Part shown: positions 49,231 to 62,853 of the stretch, in pieces | Numbering within the stretch: position 1 is the first letter of the stretch | Layout of the letters: each line of letters opens with the position of its first letter | Source of the DNA: Lanius collurio | Taxonomy: Eukaryota > Chordata > Aves > Passeriformes > Laniidae | Direction of reading: 5' to 3' | NCBI GenBank assembly: GCA_020086605.1 | Contig: JACBWW010000017.1 | Span: forward strand, 4,442,504-4,506,503 | Length of the DNA: 64,000 nt | Notes under the pieces: model-generated | What the model was told of the DNA's origin: nothing | The model's database searches: none | The model's input: the letters and a program-made list of their open reading frames with translations, nothing else | Program-made: the position numbers and the translations under genes

Positions 49231-50645
49231 CATCTGGAATACAAATCAACTTTCATGTATTCATTTGAAATGTTTTTATGCAAAGGGATTTTTTTTTTTT
49301 TAATCTGCTTGTTAGTGCCTTGTGCCTAAACTGGAGCTGTGAAGTGACTTTTTCTCACTAGAGGCTAAATAAAGTACTGTACTGTTTTTATAAATGTCCT
49401 AAGCTTTGCCAGAAGGCTGGCAATGAAAGAGGCTGGCAGGAGACAGGCACTGTCTCTGTTCTGTATCACGGAAGTGAGCCCAAGGACACTGGCCAGTGCC
49501 TCCCATCCGCGGGAATGCGACCAATTAACGCACGGATGATGTCATGGGATGGCAAAAGCACTTCCCTTGCAGCTCTCCCTGCTCTGCCAGCTCCAACCTT
49601 CAGTGTATTTTCCTCAGTCTGGTCCATGTACTGTAATAACTAAGTCAACTGGAAAAAATATTGAAGAAAAGACTGAGGAAAAACAGAGTGTAGGGGCAGC
49701 TGGAGCCAGCAAAGAAGGCACACTGAGAGCTATAAAGACGCTTTGTGCAGCAGCTTCTCTCAACTTCAGGATATTTAGTTCCACAGGAGTTGGAGAAGAT
49801 GGGTAATAAGCTGGCCTTTATTTTAAGGGATATCCCTTGTAGTCTCAGCTGCATAAAGATCAGTCTTTGGGCATGTGGAAACAGTGCTAACAGTATCTCT
49901 CATTCATACCTCCTGCTGCTCACTCCATTGAATGGCCCTGGTCCAGCTAGAGAGGAAAAAAGCCCTCCATCCCAAAACAGTCATCGGTCTGAGGGAAAGG
50001 AGGTGATGAAAAGAGGCTGCGAGTGATGAAGTGGAGTAATTATTTATAGAAAGATACATGACCACAGCACTCAGGTGCCTGCTCAGGAACAGGGCCCAGT
50101 ACTGCTCATCCTGAATGCAAGGGAGATGTGCATGTGCCTTCCCTGCCCCAAAACAAGCAAGGGGAGCACTTCTCTGGGCTTCAGGCACATGAACCACCCT
50201 GTGCACAGGGTCAGGGAGCACCATGGATGTGGGATGAGGCTGCTCCAAGATCCAGCAAGATGAGGGTCAGTGAGGGACATGGCCAGGCTCAGATGTAGCT
50301 GCAGCATCACTCGGGCATGGAGCCGGGGTAGGAGCTGGAGCATGAGCAGTTCCGGAGAGAGGGGGTGAGCTGCCAATGGGACTTCTCCCAGCTCCTCCCA
50401 CACGCTCTTTTCCCAGCAGCCTGCTCCCAGGTTGCAGCCACAGCACATCTGAGCTGGCCTGGAGCACTGGCAGCCAAACCTCAGAGAGGGAAAATGGTCT
50501 TACAGAGGCAGTCAGTGCACCCAGGTCTGTGTGTACCTGTGTAACCACTCAAGGAATTGGGCTAAAGAGGAGACCACTCTGTAAAAACTGCAAGTTGAGA
50601 CATCCAAATGGAGCAAAGCCATCCAAATGGCCATGTGCCACTTGG
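49231..50645. other. Intergenic, no gene seen
   Basis: Contains a T13 run (49289-49301) and a CpG-bearing spot at 49505-49545 with CCAAT and a CRE-like TGATGTCA. Overlapping open frames at 49.9-50.5 kb occur on both strands and show no family resemblance. Confidence 0.55.
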
Positions 50646-50649
50646 GGTT

Positions 50650-50830
50650 ATGTATGTGTTTGCAAATTGCTTCTGTATTTGTGAGCCAATACATGCAGTG
50701 CTGCTGATGCATGTATATAAATTCAAATTGGTTTCATGTGACTGTGAATCAGTACATTCTGATAGTGAAAGGATACAAATTCCAACTGGTTCTGTGTTAT
50801 TGTGAATTGTGTAGTGCTGATTAGACCCAT
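50650..50830. repeat. Decayed three-unit minisatellite, period about 60 bp
   Basis: Three diverged copies begin near 50650, 50711 and 50770. The core CAAATTGCTTCTGTATTTG (from 50663) corresponds to CAAATTGGTTTCATGTGAC (from 50724) and CAACTGGTTCTGTGTTATTG (from 50783), each followed by TGTGA(G/A) and ending near GTGCTGA or ATTCTGA. The spacing is 61 and 59 bp. Confidence 0.7.
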
Positions 50831-53800
50831 CAAAATTCTTTTATTTTGTAGCTGATGGGGAGACCCATCCTTTGAGCAAAGATGGGAAGAAGAAGCAGCC
50901 CTACAGGAATTAAGCAGAATGTCCCAGGGGCCAATGTGTTAAATTGATTAGAAAACAAGTTTAAAATTTTACTTGGAAAGAAATTCAAAATAAAATTGCC
51001 TTGAATATAGCACAGGGGAAGGTGGCTTGCAACGTTCTGTTGTGCTAGGCAAGCCAGCAAATGTTCACACTTCCTTTTAACCACAGTCACCTGCACACAC
51101 TTAGAGAACATTTTTCTACCCTCATCATTTTGCTCCCAGGCCTTTGCTTTTCTGTTCTACCTCCATTACAAAACTGGCTTCAAACCATCTCCCAAGTCCA
51201 ATGTGACAGAGATGAAGAGCAAAGAGATGCCAGATTGCTGGTGGGAGCTCTGGCTGACTGGGACATTGCTGGTAGCTGGAATGTGCTAAGACAAAGGGAG
51301 AGCAAAGGAGCCCAGGTTTTTCAGATGGAATTGGAAGGTTCCAGGGGACTTATCTCTGCCTTGTGAAACACTTTGCAGATCTTCCAACTGGTAAAATGTA
51401 AAGTGACACTAAGTGAAATAAACTACTTTATAATTCAGGTATAAGTATCTTCAAGAGCCATATGACTAAATTTTAAATTGTTTAATAAAATAAAAGTTTT
51501 TGTTCTAGAAGGGTTTTCTTTTTAATGGATATTTCAGATGTTCAGTTAAATGTATTGTGATCAATGTAATTATCATTTGCCTGCATCTCAAAATTGTCTA
51601 ATCAAGCACTAGTGGGGTGAGTAGTTAATAAGCACAAATAGAGATACTGAACTCTTGTCTTGGGGATTTCATCATCTTCCATTTCCAGTCACCAGCAATA
51701 CTAAAAATGTGTAGACAAGGGCTAGATATAAGAGTATAATAGGAAAGCTAGCTGGGAATAAACATAAGCTCAAAAACTAAAAAAACAAGTAAGGTTGGGC
51801 ATAACTTCACTGCAGGAGGACAGGAGAGCAAAGCAAGTGAAAAAAGAAAAGGAAAACAAGCAAAACTACTTTTAGAATAGAAGTTTGCCCATGTAATGAA
51901 AGGGATTACATCATGTTTGTCTGCAGTAGTGAAGGGCTGAACTTGGTGACCTCAGATATCCCTTCCAGCTCCTTGCACTCACAGATATCATTTCACTGAG
52001 CACAAAAGAAACACCTGACCCTTCTTCCTTCTGCCACCAACCCAAACAATGTGGCTGTCTGGGGGCAGGAGGAGCAATTTATGTACTGAGTGCTTTTGTA
52101 GAAGGATAGTCAGAGTTTGTTCCTGCTCCTTAACCTTGGAATTTGAACAGAATTTAGACACCTTATTTTCAGAAGTGCCAAAGAGAGCACTGCCTAACCA
52201 CCATCACTGCCTGATCCCTGAGGGGCCCTGGTCAGTCTCACACCTAAACCCTCCTGCAAGCCAGATTTAGGCCAGATCCTACAAAGACCTTGAAAGATCA
52301 CTGGAAGGGCACTTTCAGAAAACACTGAAAAATGCTAACAGAAACACAGTGATGAGGTGAAATCTCTTTTCACAGCAGTTTGGACACCCCATAGGAAGTG
52401 GGGAAATGGCACTGCAGGCTCTGCCCAGCCCAGTGCCACTGGCTGTTTCCTAATAAAGAGTGGGCCCAGGTCAGTTTAGTGCCCAACAGAAGTTCCTCCA
52501 GGGGCAAGGTCCCAAAGGGATTCAGGGCAGTCCTGAGGTGAGGACTGAACCATCAGGGAGGGGAAGGGAAGGGAGTGAAGGCAATGACAGCATTTAGCAC
52601 TGTCTACATCCCCCCAACACCTCCCTCCCCTAGCAAAGCAGACTGGCTTTTTGACTCACTCTCTGCATGTGAAGCCCAAATATCTAAACAAGGTGACCTG
52701 GCTCATCTTGCTGGAATCAAGTCTTCTAATTTCAGCGATGACTAATGGGGGCCTAAAGTAGGTGGTCGTTTTTCCTGAGCTCAGTTCCTTAACCCAGCTT
52801 CCCTGGTCTAAGGTGACTTGCAATTAGCAGCACTGTGACTAACTGGTTAAAAACAGTTTCAGATTTGACAAGTCCTTCAAAATGCCACTGAGCTTTACAG
52901 TGCACTGCTTTCCCCTGCAGATGGAAAAAACAGTCTCCACTAGCCCTGTGTACCAGGTATGTCTGTCAGCAGTGCTAATTCACCACAAATACTGTTTCCC
53001 TCACACACAAATATTATCTCCATCTCCCTTTCAGGAGGCAAAAATCCCACTGTGTTTCCCATTTCTCAGAGCAGCTAGGATTCAGCAGAATACAATATCC
53101 CTCCTTTGGTATTTTGTATTGTTACTTTTGTATTGACATTTTGGGAAGAAATGGGTGTAGGGGCTGCCTGCAGAAGCTCTGCAGGAGCTGTTGTTCTTGC
53201 AGGCAGTGTGGAAGCAGCAGGCTCCAGAGCCTCTCCCTGTGTCTGTTCCAGAGGCAGGATGCAGCCCAGCAGCTCCAGCCGTGCGTGGCTGCACCCCAGC
53301 ACCCCCCGACTTCGAGCACTCCGGCTGCCAGCGCAAGGTGGATCCAGAGGTGCTCCTTTTAGGTTTGCTCCTGTTTCTTTTTCCACCCCCATTTTTAACT
53401 CAGCACAGGACAGGTGCAGACAGATGTGAGCTCACCCTGCCCCTACTCCGAGCCAAGCGGCCTCGTGCCAGCCCTGTGCAGGAGCCACGGGGCTTTGTGA
53501 GCGTGGCTCAGTGCCCAAGCCAACACTCCTGCTGAGAGGCCGGGGCAGAAGAAGCCTCTGTCTGTCTGCACAGAGCCCAACAGCTGCCCTGGAAAGCTGA
53601 GGCACAGCTACTGCTCTCCAGTAACACCACTTTTTTCTTAGATATAGATACAGGCCTGAAAACAAGGGATTTTCAGTTCCAGGAAAGGTTCTGTTACCTT
53701 TCTTTGAAGCTGCCATGGGCCAATCCAGCAGCAGCCCCAGGAAGAGCCCAGTAGGAGCCATGGATGCTGGCTGCCTCCTTACCTCTGCTCTGGCCCTCCC

Positions 53801-56800
53801 AGTCCAGATTGCCTACGTTTACCTCCCCTTCTTTGAGGGAAATGGAGCATAACATGCACTTTCCTAATGTAGTTTTGGCCAGCAGCTATTGCTTGAAAGC
53901 TCTGTGGTGGTCTGACATTAAAAAATTATAAATCTGTTAAAAAAGGTAACACTTTTCTAGAACACAGTCACACATTCTATCCTATTTTGATAGAAGGAGA
54001 ACAGTACCAGCATCCTTCAGCCCATATGTAGGCATGTCAAAAAAAGAATAATTTTCAAAAGAATTTCCTGGCTGTTAATAAAAAGTTTACTATCTGATCC
54101 TTTGTATATCAATATGGTGACTCAGGGCTGGTTCTGGTGCAATATACAAATGCATTCAATGTTTCTTTGTGCAACACCTACTTGGTTTATCATGCTAAGA
54201 CATGACTTCCCAGTGTTTGTGGCCAGGTGGAAAATGTCCAGCAATGAAGTCCAGTCTCCATGTGCCCAGTTTTCTTATCAGAAAGATAAGGAGAATTAGG
54301 AAGGGAGCTAGTTCTTAATTTGGGCTTCCTTCAGATTAGAAGTTTCTGACTAAATTTGTATTTGGTAACCAAAGGTCACCCTATTCTAAAACTCTGATGA
54401 GCTTCACACCCAAAAATGGCAGCATTTGGTGGAGTGGAAATGACAGACGATTCTCATAAAATTAAACAGTTCATGAAGAAGATCTCAGAACTCTTTGAAA
54501 AGCAGAATGTTATCATGAGATCTGGCCATGACTGATACATATTAAAAATTTCAGTGAAATTTTGTGAATTGGAGGAGCCTTTCTATTGTAATCTGTTTCC
54601 ACATAAGCCTGTAGAGAACTTAGTATGAATAAAAAATAACTAACTGAAATCTTTAAATCTTTGGGAAACAAAATCAAGGGTAGAAACTGCAGTTGCTCGA
54701 TGTTTTTTTCTGCACCTCAATGGGTCAGTGTGGAAGAAGGAACAAAACCAGTCACTATCTCCCTGTGATTCCAGAGGCTGCAGCTATCATCCTATCCAAT
54801 ATCCTTGGGGAAGTCCAGACTGAAAAGACAGTGCTGAGATGCTTGAAAAATTATTTGGGTTGTGGCATGTAACAAACATCTATTCATTAAAGTCTTGCAA
54901 TTGTGACCCAGCCCTAGATCTTGCACAAGATCTATAAAAAAGGCTGAGTGACTATAAATGTGTCCCTTTGAGCAAATTATGGAAGACATTATAGGAAGAC
55001 TGGTTTCTAGCCAGCTTTTCCAGCTTAATGAATTCCTTTCAAGGATGTGTGAAAGCTCCATTGAGACCAATGGTGAGTATCCTTGGACTCCTCTAGGAAG
55101 ATTTTATAAGGGGTCTCAACTATTGTATTCTTATTTTTCTTCTATTTTCAGAGAGCAGTTAGAAAATTATTTCAGATGGTGAAGCTACAGTTCAAACACT
55201 TTTCACTGTGAGAACTGACCTAACTGATCCATGAAGAGTCATCAGAAGGCTCTTGGGCAGATCAGTTTTATCATGGTGTCAATAACCATTAAAACTACTG
55301 GAATTTGTGTGCTGACCGCACTGGAAGAGATAAAAAATGTTTTCCTACACCTTCCATGCTAAAACCCTCCTCATTTAAATAATGTATAGATCTGAATTTC
55401 CAGTGTGTTCCTACAGACATCAGCTATACATGGACCTGGAACAGGAATACTGAGAGTCAAGGAAGACTTGGCTTAGATCAAATACTTGTAGGTACCTTAT
55501 ATTTTTGATATTTCTTGCAGCAAAAGGACTTTCATCTACACATTTATTATCAGCTTACTTCACATATTTTCTGTTTCTCCATTAACACAGTGAGAAAGAT
55601 AATGATCTGCAGTGTTTCTCTCTCTAGAGACTGGTTTGCTCTTTCAGACTCCATGCCTTCAATCACTCCTGCCCAAGATGTTGGGATGAGTGGGGGAGGT
55701 GAGGGAGAGAAATTATGGGCTATATGGAGAGAACCTACAAAAGGCAGTCAATGGCAAAAAAGAGGGATGCTTCATCTGGGAAGAAAAAGGCACAGAGCAA
55801 CAGGGGAAAAGATGGTAAAGAAACAGAGCAGAGTATATTATGCAGGCAGAAAAGATGAGAGATGAATAAATGGAATTTTTTAAAAAAAGGTATGAAGTTT
55901 TAGCTGAAAAGTTCATCATGAGTCCTTTACTTCTCATCCAGTTGTACTGGAATATCCTGGTATTCAGCTTTTTGCTTGGGTACAGAGCAAGTCACAAGGC
56001 ACAGGGAGTGAACAAGTGCTACAGACAGCAGCACACACCAGGTCAACTGCTCACATTTTGCTGGACCTCATCACATTGACCCCTGGAGCTGCTGCTGGCA
56101 CCTCTTTGTAAAGTGCTACACAAATGAAAAGTCTTGTTCTGATCCAGAGACAGAAACATCCCAAAATATGGGCTGTTACCTAGGAATTACAGACATGTAC
56201 TGAAATACCTGGCATTACACAGACAGGTCCGTGGGCTGATGTCAGGGCAGCTGCCACCTGGAGATCCTTCAGGCCTTGTATCAGTACAGCCTAAAATACG
56301 TGTTTGTACAGAAAAGGCATGACCATAAAATTCTGCTACTGTCTTCATTAATGGGCAGAACCATCCTTCATCCAGTTTGGAAAGACAAGCCATGGATTCT
56401 AAACATTTCCCTATTTTGTTTTTCAGACTACGAACGGAGGAAAATAAATTCCCCATGTAATTTCATTGAAATCTAGTACATTAACTGAAGCACTGCATTT
56501 ATTTAAGCCTGTACCAATATTTATGAGATGAATTTAGGCCCAGAATGTGTTGGCTGATGGCCCGTTATTGGGAGATGGACGGGGTTGTTTACTGGAAAGA
56601 CTCCCCAGCCACAGGGAGTGACAGGGGGGAATGGGGAGGAGGAAAGAGAAGAAAAAGGGCAGAACAGAGTGTTGAGACCACAGTAATTAATGCTTAGTGA
56701 GGCAGAAAAGGAGACAGACTCAGAGGACAGCAATATCAGCATTTTAATTCATATGTTGTAGAGTTTCAAAGTCAAATCAATGGCTTGAACACAGCTTTAT

Positions 56801-59800
56801 CTACACAGGTGCCACAAGGAACTTACACATTTTCTGTTATTTAAAAAACAACAACCAGCATTTAATTGTCCTGCCACAGCAACAGGAATCCTGCCACAGA
56901 GTGCCATGGAAGCAGGGACAATACAGGTGGGAAAATCTTTCAAACCTTACTCATTTTAGATTTCAAAAATACATCTGACATTGTTATCCCAGTACCACAG
57001 GCCTGCAGAGGTGAGAGTAAGAGACAGTTCATTTCAGTATAGGGATGATGATTCAGGTGTGTTTGAAAGTAATTATAGATAATGGAGCTAGAAAGAAGCT
57101 GGAAAACACTAAAAAGAAAGTTCTTTTTCACAGAAACTAATATAAGGGAGATGCAGACCCTTCTGATGCTTTGTATATCCTTTTCCAAGTTATTTAGAAG
57201 TTCCTAAAGCAGAAGAATACACCTCTTAGAAGACAGAGATTTTTCACAGCACTTTAACTTAGAGAAAAAAAATGTAAGTCCATAGGCTTAAACATTGTGG
57301 TTTGGGATGCACAGAAATGTGTGTGCCCTCTGAAACACTCAGCAAAGGGGTCAAGAGTCAATAATGGTTTCTTCAGCTTTTTACAGGGGAAGCAGGTCAG
57401 AGGCGAAGTGTCAGTCTCATGGAAATTACCACATGGAAATTACTGCTGAATTCCAGGGCAAAATTAATAACAGGGGCAGTGCAGGATCAGTTGAGCTTCT
57501 TTAGTTCATGAAAATATTCTCCAATTTCAGTTTGTCACTCTTTTATATTTGTGAAACATAAAACCTTCCTTGGTATTCTGTACACTCAGGTAGAATTTGA
57601 GTCTCACGGACTTCCACCTTTTCTTTGCAATTAGATTTTGTCACAGTTATTTGTAATTTTATCACCTCCAGAATGGATTACACCATCATTTAGGGCAAGC
57701 ACAGAGGGACCTTTGGCACCACCAGTCTGTGACTGCAGAGGAGTTTTGACCAATGTGCCCACACCACACTCAGACTCCGATCATTGCTTTGGATACCCCT
57801 CCAGTTCTAGGTAAAATTCATACTTTTAGTGATATACTGTAAAGTCTTTGATAATTTGGAACTCCGTTTAAATATGGTGCCTCCTTCAAATCTGAGTTCT
57901 TGCTGTTGGGAGCTTGGTTTTTCCAAAACCAACAGCTGAGTATTTTGGTCTGTACATCAAAACCTGCACTTGGCACATTTTGGGCACTGTAAGTCAAACC
58001 AGCTGTTTTCAATGTTACTGCATTTCCATATTTGCATTTGTTTGGTTCTTTGCCCCTTTGTTGCTGGACTGGCAGGGGTGGGGTATTCCTGGTTTCTTGA
58101 TGGAGCCTTACGAAAGGCAGATCAACTTCCTAGACTGGAAGTCAGAACATTCCTGGTTTTACAGGTTTTTATGCACAAACCTGCCAGTCTGTGGGGACTA
58201 AGGAGTGCTGCAAAACCTCTCCTCTGTGTCAGCACAACGAGCAGTTCGAGCCCTCCAACATCAAGCAAATGGTTACACACCAGGACCATCCCCTCCAGAC
58301 CAGCCAGGCTGGGGCTAAGCCCTGAGATGGTGCATAAAGTAAATAGGAAAATGTGCATGTCTGAAAAGGGAATTATCACTGTGGTATAATGACTGCTATG
58401 CCTCCCTGGAAAATGCTACATGGTGTGGGACTTTGTTCAAGCACTTTTTTTTCCAAGCTACTATTTCCAGCTCCGAATGTTCAAGAACTACAGTTTGACC
58501 CTCAAAATCACAAGCCCATCTGTAAAATGATAAATGTGGAGCTCTTTTACTGTGCTTTCTGGTTTTTGAGCTGTTAGGGTGCACCTGGGTCACACTTGCA
58601 AGCTTTATACTCTAACCATTAGGACTAGAAACTTACTTTAAATTAAAGAAAGAGGAAAGCTGAGTTTCTAACCTCATTACACAACTGTAGTAGCTGGAGT
58701 GTAAGTGAAACATCAAACATCAGAAGACCTGTGATAAAATCATGAGTGCTGACAACATCAATTTAGAGTAGGAGATAGGATAGCAGGGGAAACTCAGGGC
58801 AAATGGATTTACTTTTTATCTTAATGTTTTTACAGGCTGTCTACTTTTATCTTTAATCAGAAGTTTTCAGTGGTAGTTCTTTCTTCGTGTATCTGTGCAT
58901 GACATTAAAAGGTCACTTCTGCATTAATACCTGATGCCATTTGCTAACTGCATGTCTCCATCAGAGATTACATGAAAAGGTAGGGGTACTGATGGTACAC
59001 CTGGTGCTAATATCACAGCAAAGAGGAATTATGGAAGTCCAGGTCATGAGTGCAGGGGTAAAATAGCACTGAGAGGGATTCCAGTCCCCTGTGATGTGTG
59101 TGTGTGAAGAATACAGGATGTTTCTCATGGCTCTGATATTTACTGCCTGCACAGAGAATACTGTATGGAGAATTTGCCAGTAAAACTCCCCAATCTTTGT
59201 GGAATGGGTTGTTTTAAGCCATTGCGTGCTGGATCTTTTATGCCTGAAAATTACCTCAGTGAAAAATAACATCGAAACTTACAAAGCTATGTATAGTTAA
59301 ACCTTTCATTATAACAAATTGGCTGTAATTAAGCCAAGTAATTAACGGATCACTCTGATTATAGATCAACAGACTGGCCAGATCAAGAATTCAGGTCAGT
59401 CTTCAGTGAAGCCAAAGTGGCAGCAGTGACAAAGTGGTCAGCTGTCCCTCCACTATCAGAGGCAGTTCCCAAACAGTGCTTTTATTGTTTGAAATGCTCC
59501 AGTTTGAGGGAATTGTGCAGTCACCAGTCCTTCCAACCACATGAAAAGAGTTGTCAGTGGCAGGTTCCTTGGTCCTGCGACCTGCTGTCACTGGTCTGAT
59601 CTGTCACTGATCTGAAAGGGGCAGGGCAGCAGAGCGGCCAGTTAGGAGGCAGCTTCAGCACAGGAAAAACTCTTGCTCTATCATGATAATCCTAGGATTT
59701 AAAGTAGGAGCTAAGCCTGGTCCAAATGGCCAGTTTGCTTCAGCTGCTTTGCACAGCACCAGCGGTATAAGCAGAGTGCACAAGTGAATTTCATGGTCTC

Positions 59801-62782
59801 AAGTCAGAGGTTTTATATGGCATAATGCTGATATTATATATCTTCCACTCATGAAACCAGCTCCAGACCCATCTGGGTGGGACTGAGTTCTTTAGTTCAT
59901 GGATGATTATGTTGCTAATTGGAAGGAGAGACACAGCCTCTGTGTTGACTGAGAGGAGGTGCTGAGGGTCTGTAGCCCCCCCATCACAGCAGAAGGGATC
60001 CAGTCCAGCAGGTATATAAAGAAATCAGAATATTACAATTATTCCCCCAAAAAACATTACAAACTCAGAAAATTCAAGACAAGCATGAACAATTTGAAAA
60101 TTCTAATAACCTCAGGTTTACTCTGACATGATATATAACCACATCTAACTCACAAGCATGAGAGAATTTCATAGTTCATACTCTAAATCTGGAAAAAAAC
60201 ACCCCAATTTTAGAAGAGAAATTACTTTAAAAAAACATGTTTCAGTACATTTTTGTTCCACATACTGCTACAGGAACAGGGTTTGACCCGTTTGTTTTCA
60301 TGCAGGTGATTTGGTGTTTGGTCTGATTTTGATAGATTTCATCTTTTTACAGAACTCGACTACAGAGGTCAAAGAAGGAAATGCTTTGTCATCCCTGCCT
60401 GCTTTCATGGGGTAGCATTGAGGTTAGCCTTCTGGATGTAAAATCTTACCACAGAGACAGAAAACAAGATTGGCTAACCACAATGACTTGACTCAAAGAA
60501 TTAGGAGCTCTGACATAGTGGAGGCATTCCTGAAAAATTTTAAGTCAGAGTTCTGTCTACTTTTTTGAAGAAATAGCAATCCAAAAATCTAGGAGTTTTA
60601 GTCTCTATAGGCATCTCAGAATTTTATTTCAGCCAGCATCAATCTTCCTTCCCTTCAGACAAGCTAAATTATACTGGTAAATCAGTGATGTAAATCAGTC
60701 AAACGAGCTGAATGCAAAAGCTGAGGGAACAGACCAGATTTGAACTGTGTATACTGAGAGAAAGAAAACTGCTCATAAAGTTAAATCTTAAATAAACATG
60801 AACCCTTAGAGGGGGTACACATAGAAAAGGAACGACTACAGTCTAAAACTTCTGAGAGGCCTCTGAATAAATGTACAGGGGAGTGGGAAAGGGACTTGGG
60901 TTTGTCTGTGCTTCAGAGGCTGCAGCTTATGGAGTCAGAGCTGTAAAGGAGCTAAATCAAACTTACCAAGAGGACAGGAACAGAGCCAGGGCTACACCCA
61001 GGAGCATTCCCAGTTTGATGGATTCTGTAGCTGACACTGCTGGAACCACGCTGTTGGAGGCGCGGGATCCAGCACGCTCAAAGCATGTGTGTAAAGTAGG
61101 GCATGGCAGCCCCAGCTCTCCAGGGACTCGCGCTCACAGCCCTCCTGGATGTCGCTGCAGTGGCTGAGGACGTGACATCCCTGCCTTTCTAGCTCAGGAC
61201 CCCTTCCTGCAGGGATGGAGACACGAACGTGCCAGCTGCCAAGTCACTGATGGGCAGTGAAACTCCCCAGTTTAAGCAGTTCAGTGTTGAAGGCACCGGA
61301 CTGGGAGCGAGCGGCTGAGCTCCAGGGGCAACGTGTGTTTGGTTCTGCTGATCATACCAGGGGGAAAACTCGGTAATGGAAGCTCCAGCAGCTGAGGTGC
61401 CCATGGGAATGCTGACCACACTGCAGGGTCGTGCCTCAAACCCTGTGAGACTCCACAGGTTCGGGCACTCTTTTCACCAAGGCCATGGACCTGTCTTACA
61501 TCACCCACATCTCTCCCACACAGACATCTACATTTTCAGCTCCCAAACCACACAGGACACAGGGTTTGAACTCTCCAATACAACATTCTTCAAGCTTGCC
61601 ACATCTGTAGGAATAAGAAGGCTCACTGCTTTGTAAGTGCCCTGGAATAACCTTTAAGCAGAGCAAATGTTAGAGAAACTATAATGAAAGAACATCCATG
61701 CACATACAGACAGCAATAAAGTAAGAAAATCCTGATTTTCTCCTCCTGTACTGCAGATCAGCTCCAGGAGGCCTTTTACTCTTCCATCCATTGAAGCAGC
61801 TGTGAACTGTCCATGGCTGGGATCTGCCATCCCCATACAATGATTATGATTGAGGTTTTCTTAAGGAGTGCCCAGAGATAGAAAACTGAACTTTCCTTAG
61901 TGCAGAACTCGCAACAGATCTCCTTCTGCTCTACTCCTGTTGAGCAAGGGACATCTGAACTTGTCTAAAGAAAGCTGCTGAAAAAGAAGGTAGAAAGGGG
62001 ATAAGAATGACTTGAGATTACTCATCATTTCACTCGGGATTCTTTTGATTTCCTCTCACAATAAGAAACAGTAGAGGTGGAGCAGGTCTAGTAGATCAGT
62101 GAATGCATCTTACTTGAAGAACAGGATTAATATCTTCCCACAGCCATCCACAATGAAGAATTCCTCAGTTGCCAAAATTATTCTGTGCTGAACAGAGGAA
62201 TCCACAGGTGGGAAGCAATTCTCAGTGAATTTGCTTTCTTGGTACTTAATAACTGCACATATTCAATAGCATCATTCTCTCAAACAAACGAGCATTTTTT
62301 CTATGGTGCCCTCCTGCCTGTTGGCCAAAGGGATCAGAATCCTGAGTTCTGTTCCTAAAGGCTGGATCCACACTACCAACTGGTGAGTTGATCCTTGCCA
62401 AGACATTTTTAAAGGAATTATAAAAATCCCTCTTACAGAAGGGAATTATATGTGGTACTTAGGCAAAACAGGCATTCCATTTATAAATATAATTACTTCT
62501 GCTACTCTGTCAAGAAAAAGAATGTAGTAGTGAGGGATACAACAGAGAAAATTATTTATGTGTTGACACTTAACAATATAAATAGAAAACAGATCTGGCT
62601 GGAACTAAGTGGGAAATGAAAAAAACATGACAAAATATGTAACTGAGATTACCAGTTGGGGGGTAACTTATGACCACTCCTAGTACATTCTTTCCAATGG
62701 AAATACAGTCCCTCATTTTGCTTTTTGTTTGGATTGTAATTATGTGTGCACTTAATTAGCAACAAATGCATGAGCTTACTTT
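50831..62782. other. Intergenic, no gene established
   Basis: About 12 kb with no recognised exon. It includes a possible CR1 tail (51925-51975), CpG-enriched patches (53265-53550 and 61030-61375), and two unexplained exon-like stretches (54416-54535 and 54958-55071) discussed as findings. Confidence 0.5.
51925..51975 (+). mobile_element. Possible CR1 3' tail
   Basis: 'CTGAACTTGGTGACCTCAG' followed by 'ATATCCCTTCCAGCTCC' resembles the last 50 bp of a CR1 3' UTR. The terminal ATTCTATGATTCT repeat is not preserved, so the call is tentative. Confidence 0.45.
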
Positions 62783-62853
62783 GTGGTTTTTGGCAAATTA
62801 TCTTCTGACTGATACCCTTTGTGTTTTTTGGCAAATTATCATCTGACTGATAC
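62783..62853. repeat. 38-bp tandem duplication, two units
   Basis: The unit at 62783-62815 recurs at 62821-62853 with period 38. The shared core is TTTTTGGCAAATTATC, then one mismatched base (T in the first copy, A in the second), then TCTGACTGATAC. There are only a few differences, so the duplication is fairly recent compared with the other repeats here. Confidence 0.92.
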
